DNA of 64,000 nucleotides. It comes from Lapidilactobacillus gannanensis (GTDB lineage Bacteria; Bacillota; Bacilli; Lactobacillales; Lactobacillaceae). Below, piece after piece: positions 55,851 to 64,000 of the stretch. The stretch covers positions 124,001 through 188,000 of the forward strand of contig NZ_RHOT01000001.1 of the NCBI RefSeq assembly GCF_003946675.1. The letters are read 5' to 3'. Under the pieces are notes generated by a model. The model had not been told where the DNA came from, made no database searches, and worked only from the letters and a program-made list of their open reading frames with translations. Both the position numbers and the translations under genes were made by a program. Each line of letters starts with the position of its first letter. Position 1 is the stretch's first letter.

Positions 55851-58136
55851 TTATTCTAAATTCAATCCTACACTTTGGTTTTCAATCGTTAGTGTTATAG
55901 ATTTTGGCTGAACAGTTAGATAATCTGAGTTAGTATAATGTAAATCTGTAACTGAAATTTGTATATTCACTCTTTTTTTCATTCCTGATTTAATCTTTAC
56001 TTTTTTAAAGGCCACCAAAGAAGACGTCCTCGGTAAAACTCCAACTGTCTTAAATTTCGCAAAAACTAGGACTGTTTCTTCAATCTCATATTTCCCAGAA
56101 TTATCAAGAGTTACTTCTAAGAAGATTTTGTTTTTCTGTTGACTGTAGTTTCCAACCAAATTTGAGTAGGTAATTTTCCCATAATGTAAACCATATCCAA
56201 ATTTATATTGAGGGCTACCAGACAAATCAAAATAATCATCATTTTTCATTACATCACGTTGATTATAATATACAGGTAATTGTGCACTATTCCGTGGATA
56301 ACTAATGCTGAGTCTTCCGCTAGGATTAATCTCACCAGTGATAATTTCGGCAAGTGCCTGCCCACCTTGTTGCCCTGGATACCAACCAATAAGAAGAGCA
56401 TCTGATAGGCGTTCTATTTCTGTCAGCTCATAAGGACGTCCCTGAATCATAACAGTAATCATAGGTTTATTAAGCTTTTTTATCTCTCTCAGTAAAGGAA
56501 GCTGGTTACCTCCAACTTTTAGAGAAGCCAAATCAATATTTTCACCAGAATCCATATTCTTATCTGGAGCTTGTGCAGCGCCATTAGCTAAAAATTTGGT
56601 TGTAAAATTACGTGTACTTGATCCACCGAGGCAGGACACAATTACATTAGGGTTAAATTTTTTAGCGCTGCTGATAACCGATTCTAAAGATTCATCCGAA
56701 CTAGCTGTACGGATTTCTGATCCTTTAAAGAATTTACTATTAGGAAACTTCCTTTGAAGTTCAGTGAATATTGTCTTTTTCAGTCTTATCTCAGTTTGTG
56801 GTGATGTATAATCGCCCAGTTGGTTATACAAGTTATTTGCATTAGGCCCGATAACAAAAACTCTCTTCTCTATATTAGTGAGCGGAAGTATTCCATTATT
56901 TTTTACCATCGTTATACTCTTACGTGCTAGCTCAAGGTTACATACATCACTTTTATCATTAATTACTATCTGTTCATCGTCATCATAATCACGATCAAAT
57001 AACCCTAATAAAAATTTAATGCTTAGTACGCGTTTTACCGATGTATTCAAATAATCAATTGCTTCAGGAATCTGCTCTATTGCTGCCTCTAGTTCTGTAT
57101 AAGTATCATCCCATAAACTCAAATCAACCCCAGCGGATAATGCAGCAACAGCAGCAGACAATTTTGAGGGATAAAGTTCAGATAACTTATCCAATGCTAC
57201 CCCATCAGCCATTACAATGCCTTGAAAACCAATTTTTTTACGTAGTAGCTCAGCTAAAAGATACCTATTAGCATGACAAGGCACACCATCAATGTCATTA
57301 TAGGCAGCCATCACACCCACTGCGTCCCTAGAACTGTTCATTAGATCATAATAAATATCCATAAATTCACGGTTTCCAATAGTGACTGTTCCTGAATTAT
57401 GCCCACCAAGTGTTTCACCTTGACCAATTAAATGCTTTATTACGACACCAACTGAGTTATTATCTTCTAGCTCGTTAACAGTCAAATTTCGAAAATCATT
57501 TGTTCCTTGAATCAGATTTCCCTGAAATCCTGAAATAATTGCCTCTGTATATCTTGCACTAAGAAATGGATCCTCACCAAAACATTCTTCAAATCTTCCC
57601 CATCTTGGATCCTTAGCCAAATCAAGGGTAGATACCAATGCCAAATTAACACCCTTATTTTTCATTTCAAATGCTTGCTGATGGGCCATTTCAGAAATCA
57701 ATTCAATATCAAATGCATTACCTTTACCTATATTGGTGGGGTAACTCACTGAGTCTAACCCTTGCAAACCATGTGGACACTCTTCCACGATTAGTGCTGG
57801 TATACCTAATCTCGAATTTTTTATGACAAAGCGTTGTATTTGATTAATAACTTGCTTACTTTTCCCAGCAGGGATGCCATTTTTATAATCAACTTGGCTC
57901 CATGGATCAGCGCGTAATACACCATATAAAGCACCAATACCACCACCCCATTTGACATGTTTCTTAAAATAATCAGTTAACTCAAAGTGATTATCTTTTC
58001 TTTGATAACATTTCCAACCATATAAATGTTGATTTAATTGTCCTACTTTTTCTTTAACTGTCAGACGCTCGCACAGGTCATTTGTTCGCTCCCGAATAGT
58101 TAATTTTTTATCTTGATACGGAAATTGTACACTCAT
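55851..58136 (-). CDS. GH3 family beta-glycosidase
   Basis: The 761-residue protein has the three-domain GH3 order with a fibronectin III-like C terminus. The nucleophile is in GFQGIVMADGVALD (Asp near residue 310) and the second-domain acid/base candidate is in DSGENIDLAS. ALIVEECPHGLQG and DPRWGRFEECFGEDPF are typical barrel motifs. No signal peptide is present, so it acts on imported oligosaccharides. It is only distantly like the GH3 at 4986-7151. The family covers beta-glucosidases, beta-xylosidases and beta-N-acetylglucosaminidases, and the substrate here is unclear. It is placed between GH38 and GH84 genes. Confidence 0.85.
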   Translation of the reverse strand: MSVQFPYQDKKLTIRERTNDLCERLTVKEKVGQLNQHLYGWKCYQRKDNHFELTDYFKKHVKWGGGIGALYGVLRADPWSQVDYKNGIPAGKSKQVINQIQRFVIKNSRLGIPALIVEECPHGLQGLDSVSYPTNIGKGNAFDIELISEMAHQQAFEMKNKGVNLALVSTLDLAKDPRWGRFEECFGEDPFLSARYTEAIISGFQGNLIQGTNDFRNLTVNELEDNNSVGVVIKHLIGQGETLGGHNSGTVTIGNREFMDIYYDLMNSSRDAVGVMAAYNDIDGVPCHANRYLLAELLRKKIGFQGIVMADGVALDKLSELYPSKLSAAVAALSAGVDLSLWDDTYTELEAAIEQIPEAIDYLNTSVKRVLSIKFLLGLFDRDYDDDEQIVINDKSDVCNLELARKSITMVKNNGILPLTNIEKRVFVIGPNANNLYNQLGDYTSPQTEIRLKKTIFTELQRKFPNSKFFKGSEIRTASSDESLESVISSAKKFNPNVIVSCLGGSSTRNFTTKFLANGAAQAPDKNMDSGENIDLASLKVGGNQLPLLREIKKLNKPMITVMIQGRPYELTEIERLSDALLIGWYPGQQGGQALAEIITGEINPSGRLSISYPRNSAQLPVYYNQRDVMKNDDYFDLSGSPQYKFGYGLHYGKITYSNLVGNYSQQKNKIFLEVTLDNSGKYEIEETVLVFAKFKTVGVLPRTSSLVAFKKVKIKSGMKKRVNIQISVTDLHYTNSDYLTVQPKSITLTIENQSVGLNLE

Positions 58137-58159
58137 TTAGTAACTCTCCTATCCTCCTG

Positions 58160-61100
58160 TTAGTTTAGGACTATCCTAATCGTTTTAATTTCATATGGTG
58201 AGAAAAGCAATTCGACCTTATTATCTAACGAATCTAATTCATCCAAATCATTTTCCATCAGATCACAATTAATAACCTTTTTAAATGGCAAGTTACTTGT
58301 TAGCTTTACCATTGTGGTTTTATTCTCAAACTCGTACATTCTAACAATCAACGAGTTGTCATCCTCAGCTCGCTTAACCGTATCAATTAAAACATTATTT
58401 GAATCTATTCTTAATTTATTATCGATTGACTCTTTTAATTCTGCTTGATTCCAAACTAGGCAAGGATTATTCAAATCTAATGACCTATTCATAATTTGAC
58501 TGTTTTGCCAGTCAGAGTCGTGTAGTACCGTTGCATAAATAAAATCATGCACACCTTGATCTGCATTCTTATCAGGCTCAGTAGCACTCTTAATCAATGA
58601 AAGGCCAATTTGTTTATATTTAGCATTGTACCCATACTTCGAGTCTGTTAATAAACTAATGCCGTAATTATTCTCGGATAGATCCATCCATTTTTGACCG
58701 CTCACTTCGAACTGCGCTTGTTGCCAAGATGTATTTTCTGTTACAGAACGTTTAATATTTCCAAATTGAATATCATAGGTAGCTTCAGTCGAATTTATAT
58801 TAGCTGGGAATAAAACTCGTAATAAGCAATGATGTTCATGCCAATAAACGTGCGTTTCATAAGTGATTTGTCTAGTGCCATGATAAAAATGCACAAGCTG
58901 AGTTATTATAGAATCATTGAATGCACGTTTAATTTTAATTGTGTCACGAATGCTGCCTTGTTCAATAATTTCTGCACTTAATACTTTATTTACTAACCAA
59001 AATTTATCTTCATAATTGCGGTCAATATTCCAAGCATCATAAGCCGCCGGTAAATCTTCATAGACTACAAATTGATTAAATTTCTTTCCCCGAGGAATCA
59101 CTTCTCGTGCAGCAACTTTATCAAATAGAGAAATGATATTATAGCTTTCATCAAAAAGTATGCGAAAATCGGGATTTTCATATTTTTTTCCAAATTTTTT
59201 TGAATTAACTGATGCTTTAATCTGATTTACTTTTCGAATATTATAATTTGAAAATGATAACGAATTGGTTGAAACCTTTATTAATTTTTTGTGATTATAA
59301 CTATTTTGAGTTTCTAGCCTATTATCATTCTCGTCAAACACATCATATCCATCCTCAAGAGAAACGCTAATAATCGAATCTCGTTCAAAACCTAACTGAT
59401 TAAAAACTACTAAACTATCTTTTCGATATTTAAGAACATCTAATTCAAAATTACTAATTAATTGATCTAATGAATTAAATGTATGTCGGTTATCTTTCTT
59501 TAATTGGTCATAAACTGGTCCAAATGAACTTCCAGGAAGAATATCATGAAATTGATTCAGCAAAGTTCTTTCCCAAATTTCTTGTAATTCTTTCTGGGGA
59601 TAATTATCCATATCATACAGAGAATATATCTTTTCAATACTTTGCAGTCTATTCTCTATTTTTCTATTATCCTTTTTTGCAAATCCTATTGACGTATATG
59701 TTCCTCGATGATTTTCAAAATACAGTTCACCCATCCAAACTGGAAAATCTTTTTGTTTACTATCACTTCTTAACTTTTCGAAAAATTCTGTTGCAAAAGC
59801 AGGTATTACTTTGGGCATGCCCAAATAACCTTTTTCTAACCGCTTTATCGTCTCAAGCATTTGGAATGTCGGTCCACCACCGCCGTCGCCATAACCATAT
59901 GCAATCAGGATTTCATTACTCAACTTTTTCTCTTTGTAGCTTTCCCAAGACTTTTTCACAACATTAGGATTAAGCAGGCCATTATATGTCGTAAACCACG
60001 GTGTTGGATTGTATCCTTCACTAACTGTGTTTATTAGATGCGTTAATACCTGAGAACCGTCAATACCTTGCCAAAGAAAAGAATCATACGGAATACCATT
60101 TGTATCATTCCAAGAAAGCTTTGTGGACATAAAGTAAGGAATATTAGATTTCTTCAGAATTTGTGGAAGTGCAGCACTATACCCAAAAACATCGGGAAGC
60201 CATAATATCTTACTTTCAACATTAAATTCTTTTTTAAAAAATTTTTTACCATAAAGTAGTTGACGAACTAAGGACTCTCCAGAAGTAAGATTGCAATCAG
60301 CCTCAATCCACATAGCACCCTCTGGTTCCCATCTTTTGTTGGCAACCGCATCTTTTATTTTCCGATAAAGTTTAGGATTTCTCTCCTTTATAAATTGATA
60401 TAATTGTGGTGATGTATGCAAAAAAGAAAAATTGGGATAATTTTTCATTAGATTTAAAACAGACGAAAAACTACGCTCTCCTTTTTCAATAGTTTGGCTT
60501 AATGTCCACAACCACGCCATATCTATATGAGTATGTCCAATGGCATAAACCGATGGCACGTTAGGATCATTAGTAACTAAATTATTTAATATCTTATTAG
60601 CGCTCACTAATCCTTGATAGTATTCACTCGAATATATATTTAAGAAGTCGACCTTATTCATTGCTTCTAAAGAATACTTTTCATAAATATTCGAAGTATC
60701 TGAGTCATCTAACTGAGTTTTCCAGCATTCAAGTGTATTTTTAAAGTCAAAATAAGCGTTAAATGTCGGTCGATCAATTTCTATAATTGAAATATTAATT
60801 GGGAACTTTCTTTCTTCATTACCTGAATATAATTCTAATCTAAAGTCAAATAATCCATCTTTCGAAATCCATGCAGACTCAATCGGACAATAACGATGAT
60901 TGATATCAAATGATTGAACTAAATCATCATTGATGAACAATTTTAGTTGTGGATTCTTAGTATTATCATCATCATAATATCTTGACGTTACTTCAAGAAT
61001 ATGATTTTCAGGGTGGTCAATTTGTTCTTCCAACTCAAAGGTTCCCTTGATGTTAAAATGCCCATCTTTTCGACCTATATATTTTTCATTTTCAAATGGG

Positions 61101-61219
61101 ATTTCTTTCCCATCAGCATTTATAAATTCTTTTTTTGCAATAATTCGGTTTTTAACGATTCTCTTTGCAAGCTCTTCAGTAAAACGACGAACCCTTCCAA
61201 AAGATAAACTTTCTGACAT
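58160..61219 (-). CDS. GH38 alpha-mannosidase
   Basis: The protein (1019 residues) has the GH38 catalytic domain with GHTHIDMAWLWTLSQT (zinc-binding His and Asp, near residues 226-232), WEPEGAMWIEADCNLTSGESLVRQ and LPDVFGYSAALPQIL (nucleophile Asp near residue 340), then the helical middle domain and a C-terminal beta domain of the bacterial class. It removes alpha-linked mannose, as in high-mannose N-glycans. There is no signal peptide, so it acts in the cytoplasm. GAGG 6 nt before the ATG at 61219 selects that start over a GTG four codons upstream. It lies 82 bp downstream of the binding-protein gene in the same operon. Confidence 0.93.
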   Translation of the reverse strand: MSESLSFGRVRRFTEELAKRIVKNRIIAKKEFINADGKEIPFENEKYIGRKDGHFNIKGTFELEEQIDHPENHILEVTSRYYDDDNTKNPQLKLFINDDLVQSFDINHRYCPIESAWISKDGLFDFRLELYSGNEERKFPINISIIEIDRPTFNAYFDFKNTLECWKTQLDDSDTSNIYEKYSLEAMNKVDFLNIYSSEYYQGLVSANKILNNLVTNDPNVPSVYAIGHTHIDMAWLWTLSQTIEKGERSFSSVLNLMKNYPNFSFLHTSPQLYQFIKERNPKLYRKIKDAVANKRWEPEGAMWIEADCNLTSGESLVRQLLYGKKFFKKEFNVESKILWLPDVFGYSAALPQILKKSNIPYFMSTKLSWNDTNGIPYDSFLWQGIDGSQVLTHLINTVSEGYNPTPWFTTYNGLLNPNVVKKSWESYKEKKLSNEILIAYGYGDGGGGPTFQMLETIKRLEKGYLGMPKVIPAFATEFFEKLRSDSKQKDFPVWMGELYFENHRGTYTSIGFAKKDNRKIENRLQSIEKIYSLYDMDNYPQKELQEIWERTLLNQFHDILPGSSFGPVYDQLKKDNRHTFNSLDQLISNFELDVLKYRKDSLVVFNQLGFERDSIISVSLEDGYDVFDENDNRLETQNSYNHKKLIKVSTNSLSFSNYNIRKVNQIKASVNSKKFGKKYENPDFRILFDESYNIISLFDKVAAREVIPRGKKFNQFVVYEDLPAAYDAWNIDRNYEDKFWLVNKVLSAEIIEQGSIRDTIKIKRAFNDSIITQLVHFYHGTRQITYETHVYWHEHHCLLRVLFPANINSTEATYDIQFGNIKRSVTENTSWQQAQFEVSGQKWMDLSENNYGISLLTDSKYGYNAKYKQIGLSLIKSATEPDKNADQGVHDFIYATVLHDSDWQNSQIMNRSLDLNNPCLVWNQAELKESIDNKLRIDSNNVLIDTVKRAEDDNSLIVRMYEFENKTTMVKLTSNLPFKKVINCDLMENDLDELDSLDNKVELLFSPYEIKTIRIVLN

Positions 61220-61301
61220 ATCTATCCTCACATTTCTCTAACAAGAAAAAATATGAACTAGCTACTTATTAGAAGCAATTAGTCCACACATTTTCAACTA
61301 G

Positions 61302-62744
61302 CTATTTATTTGATTTCTTCCATTTATTATATTGGCTTTGTAATTCATTAATAACTTTTTCACTGCCTGCAGCTTTCATTTTCTTGTCACGATTAGCAAG
61401 TGCAGTTTCTGGATCAACAGATCCTGTATTCAAGGTTTTCTTAAACTCTGAATCCACGTTTTGCATGGCAGCAATTTGAGATGTAACTTTGCTTGTATCA
61501 AAGCTAAATCCTAGAGCAGGCGATGCCTTTGCATCTTCATTGTATTTCTTTAAAATTTTCCATTCATCCGCTGAGGCCCCATCTTGATGATAAAGGTTGA
61601 AGTAATTACCAAACATATAGAATGGCACTGTGTAACGTTCATGTGCGCTCATCCACTTAATTGTGTCCTTGCCAGTCTTCTTGTAATGAACGCCTTCAAT
61701 ACCATACGCTAACATATTCATCAATTTTGGATCCGTGTTAACTGCTTTTAATAATTTAAATGCTTCTTTTGGATGATCAGTATTGGCACCAATAACAGTT
61801 GTACCACCTGTTGCAGAAGAATTAGTTACAACGGAATCCGTCATTGGACTAACAACAACATCAGTCTTCCAAGTATCCTTAATTGTGGCCGTATCTAACG
61901 GACTCATTTGTGTCGATGAAACTAGCCATTTTCGACCAACTACATCATTGGCTGTAACCAATGAAGCATCCTTATTTACATATCCTTTTTTTACAAAGTC
62001 ACGCATCGTTTTGACTTTGGACTGGAATTTTTTCGTATCATACCGGTCAATAACTTTATTTTTATTGCCTTCCAAATCAAAACCATCAGTAACTGCTAAC
62101 TGATCAAATTCCGTTGGATTACTATATGATTCATTAACAAACCAAGGAGTAATGCCTTCTTTTTCCTTTACTTCTTTCAACCATGGTTCCAATTGTGCAT
62201 ATGTTTGAATCTTTTTGTAAGGAATATTGTACTTATCAACTAACGCTTTATTCCAAACAAAGAATTCAGTCGCAGAAATTTCTTTTTGTGCCGGTACACC
62301 GTAGAGCTTACCATCAATTGTTGCACCCTTCCAAAAGTTCTTATTAATAGCACCCTTAAGTTTGGATGAATCATCAACATATTTAGTTATGTCTAAAAAT
62401 GAACCTTTACGTGCATTGTTTAAATAATTATAACTTTGCAACCATGAACAAGAAAAGGCTAAATCATATTTCTGGCCAGAATTAGCTAAGGTACCCATTT
62501 TTTGATCGTATTCCCCCCAGTCAATCTGATTCAAAGTGACAGTAACATTGTATTTTGGTTCAATATACTTATTAACTGCCTTATTAACCTTCTTTAAATC
62601 CTTTTGAGGGGTCCCATCAATATACCAAGTTAAATGAACCGGTTTTGAACTATCATTATTTGCACTACCCTTACCACATGCTGTTAACGCTAGTGCTGCC
62701 ATACCAATTGCAACAATACCCAAAGCTTTTTTAACTAATTTCAT
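61302..62744 (-). CDS. Extracellular solute-binding lipoprotein, LplA/NgtS-like
   Basis: The protein (480 residues) has a lipoprotein signal ending LTAC (Cys near residue 23). VHLTWYIDGTPQKDLKKVNKAVNKYI and LYGVPAQKEISATEFFVWNKALVDKYN fit the large SBP class that works with LplB/LplC permeases. It would capture a complex oligosaccharide outside the cell. The adjacent GH38, GH3 and GH84 genes suggest a mannose- and GlcNAc-containing glycan as ligand. GGAGG 8 nt before the ATG at 62744 sets the start; a longer frame reaches 62795 without a ribosome site. It differs clearly from the SBP at 12544-14196. Confidence 0.88.
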   Translation of the reverse strand: MKLVKKALGIVAIGMAALALTACGKGSANNDSSKPVHLTWYIDGTPQKDLKKVNKAVNKYIEPKYNVTVTLNQIDWGEYDQKMGTLANSGQKYDLAFSCSWLQSYNYLNNARKGSFLDITKYVDDSSKLKGAINKNFWKGATIDGKLYGVPAQKEISATEFFVWNKALVDKYNIPYKKIQTYAQLEPWLKEVKEKEGITPWFVNESYSNPTEFDQLAVTDGFDLEGNKNKVIDRYDTKKFQSKVKTMRDFVKKGYVNKDASLVTANDVVGRKWLVSSTQMSPLDTATIKDTWKTDVVVSPMTDSVVTNSSATGGTTVIGANTDHPKEAFKLLKAVNTDPKLMNMLAYGIEGVHYKKTGKDTIKWMSAHERYTVPFYMFGNYFNLYHQDGASADEWKILKKYNEDAKASPALGFSFDTSKVTSQIAAMQNVDSEFKKTLNTGSVDPETALANRDKKMKAAGSEKVINELQSQYNKWKKSNK

Positions 62745-62844
62745 CACTAAAGCCTCCATCGATAATTTTAAACTTTTGGAAAATCTTCTCCTCATTTATC
62801 CACCTAAAAGCATCTCACTCCCTTAATTCATCAACTAGTCATTC

Positions 62845-63762
62845 CTATTCTTTAACCGCACCAACAGTAAGACCACCGATAAAATATTTTTGGAAAAATG
62901 GATAGGCAATTAATACAGGCAATGTTGAAACAACTACAACAGCCATTCGAATTGTTTCGGTTGGTAGATTTCCTGTCTGGGCAACACCAACACTGGTATT
63001 CGTCGATAAAAATTCGACATTATTCTGCATTTTAATTAGCAAGTATTGTAGAGGAACAATCTTATTATCATCAATATAAAGTAAGGCACTCAACCAATCA
63101 TTCCAATAACCCAATGTTAAAAACAACGCAATAGTAGCTAACCCGGGCAATGATAGCGGTAAAATAATTTTGAAATAAATTTGCCATTCCGAAGCACCAT
63201 CAATATATGCAGACTCGATCAAAGCATCAGGTACAGACATTTGATAAAAGGTTCTTAAAACCATAATAGAGAAAGTACTCATACACAATGGTAAAATCAA
63301 AGACCAGATTGAATTACGTAACTGTAAGATATTAATGACAACAATATAGCTACCAATCATCCCACCACTAAACAACATCGGCATAACGGAAAATTTATTT
63401 AAAAAGCCACGATAAGCATAGGTCTTTCTAGATAACGTATAAGCATAAGTTGACATTAAAAAGACGCCAATAATCGTACCAATTACGGTAATAACCAAAG
63501 AGTATCCAAATGATTTAAAAATTTGCCCGTCAGCAAAAACAGTCTGATAAGCTTCTAAGCTCCACTGTTTTGGAAAAAAACTATAACCGTATTTTTTAAT
63601 GGACATCGAACTAGAAAAAGAAATAATAGCTACAAGAATAAACGGTACAACACTTAGAAATGAGAGTATTCCCAATAAAATTGTTAAAATTCGATTTGAT
63701 TTAGGTGTTACACGACCAAAACGATTAAGTGATTCTCCTAATGTTTTTTTCTCATCTTTCAA
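62845..63762 (-). CDS. Sugar ABC transporter permease, LplC type
   Basis: The 305-residue protein has about six membrane segments, the KYGYSFFPKQWSLEAYQTVF loop after the first segment and the EAA loop ESAYIDGASEWQIYFKIILPLSLPGLA. The C-terminal QKYFIGGLTVGAVKE matches the LplC branch and resembles the permease at 14222-15145. The start is TTG with GAGGAGG 8 nt upstream. It lies 29 bp downstream of the partial permease gene at the right edge and 100 bp upstream of the binding-protein gene. Confidence 0.87.
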   Translation of the reverse strand: MKDEKKTLGESLNRFGRVTPKSNRILTILLGILSFLSVVPFILVAIISFSSSMSIKKYGYSFFPKQWSLEAYQTVFADGQIFKSFGYSLVITVIGTIIGVFLMSTYAYTLSRKTYAYRGFLNKFSVMPMLFSGGMIGSYIVVINILQLRNSIWSLILPLCMSTFSIMVLRTFYQMSVPDALIESAYIDGASEWQIYFKIILPLSLPGLATIALFLTLGYWNDWLSALLYIDDNKIVPLQYLLIKMQNNVEFLSTNTSVGVAQTGNLPTETIRMAVVVVSTLPVLIAYPFFQKYFIGGLTVGAVKE

Positions 63763-63791
63763 AAGTAGATCCTCCTCATAAACAATTTAAT

Positions 63792-64000
63792 TTAGAATAA
63801 GCTTTGAGACCTATCATATTTCTTAACAATGCCATTTGTGATAACCACTAAAACAAATCCGACTACAGATTGTAAAAGACCACCAGCAGAAGACAACCCA
63901 ATATCCCCCATTGAAGTTAGTCCCCGATAAATATACGTATCAATTGTCTGAGTAACTGAAATTAAGGCACCTGAATTTTTTGGTACTTGGTAGAATAAAC
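63792..64000 (-). CDS. Sugar ABC transporter permease, LplB type (partial, 5' part beyond window)
   Basis: Only the last 68 residues lie inside the window. My translation of the minus strand reads through SGALISVTQTIDTYIYRGL, MGDIGLSSAGGLLQSVVGF and VLVVITNGIVKKYDRSQSLF, then stops at 63792. This is the end of an LplB-type permease, with the last membrane segment and a short charged tail, and parallels the permease at 15160-16113. It completes the LplABC-type transporter of the mannosidase locus. Confidence 0.82.
   Translation of the reverse strand, partial: LFYQVPKNSGALISVTQTIDTYIYRGLTSMGDIGLSSAGGLLQSVVGFVLVVITNGIVKKYDRSQSLF

Noticed and set aside
59479-59967. A 162-codon open frame on the plus strand within the mannosidase gene
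   Set aside because: It lies fully inside the GH38 gene on the opposite strand, has no ribosome site and a composition that mirrors the coding strand.

Overview
The window looks like a chromosomal carbohydrate-utilisation island from a low-GC Gram-positive bacterium, most likely a member of the Lactobacillaceae. The signs are low GC, strong GGAGG-type ribosome binding sites, TTG and GTG starts, lipoprotein-anchored binding proteins, an AraA/AraB/AraD/AraR set of lactobacillus type, and a short type I holin-like toxin. No integrase, transposase, tRNA, rRNA or CRISPR array was seen. Nearly every gene serves uptake, sensing or breakdown of plant or glycoprotein glycans.

Layout. (1) 1-8112, minus strand: an operon that closely matches the Listeria beta-1,2-glucan (sophorooligosaccharide) cluster. 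It holds a CUT1 permease (cut by the left edge), binding protein, GH94 phosphorylase, GH3 beta-glucosidase and an endonuclease/exonuclease/phosphatase-fold protein, with a 30-bp perfect palindrome at its promoter. (2) 8574-12217: a GH65 phosphorylase and a cytoplasmic GH18 enzyme. (3) 12544-24935: a divergent locus for fucose- and N-acetylhexosamine-containing glycans. The minus arm carries an LplABC-type transporter and a GH29 alpha-L-fucosidase. The plus arm carries a small membrane-anchored protein, a GHL6/GH151-type hydrolase, a GH20 hexosaminidase, a DUF624 protein and a membrane AraC-type regulator.

(4) 25070-33480: a GH27 enzyme, a secreted GH43 arabinanase lipoprotein, araB, araA, araD and araR, with recognisable AraR operators. 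(5) 33531-42016: a CUT2 monosaccharide ABC transporter (binding protein, ATPase, permease) ending in an orphan PTS EIIB gene. It is divergent from a three-component sensing system (binding lipoprotein, LytS/YesM-type kinase, YesN-type regulator). (6) 42094-42535: a type I toxin-antitoxin module followed by a 110-bp palindromic repeat whose sister copy lies at 12334-12440. (7) 42621-53117: an arabinan/arabinooligosaccharide operon (two GH51, two GH43, AraNPQ-like transporter, DUF624, a DUF6171-like Cys-rich protein) divergent from an ArsR-type regulator with a large C-terminal domain. (8) 53182-54030: an aldo/keto reductase. (9) 54141-64000: a second LplABC-type locus with GH84 (carrying an apparent frameshift), GH3 and GH38 alpha-mannosidase, running off the right edge.

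How it fits together. Secreted or imported oligosaccharides enter through four CUT1 transporters that have no ATPase gene here, so a shared MsmK/MsmX-type ATPase elsewhere is implied. They are then cut inside the cell by phosphorylases and exo-glycosidases. Arabinose from both arabinan operons feeds AraA, AraB and AraD. The fucosidase, hexosaminidase, GH18, GH84 and mannosidase genes together suggest scavenging of N-glycan-type or fucosylated chitobiose material. Substrates are inferred from family and context and are not proven by the sequence.
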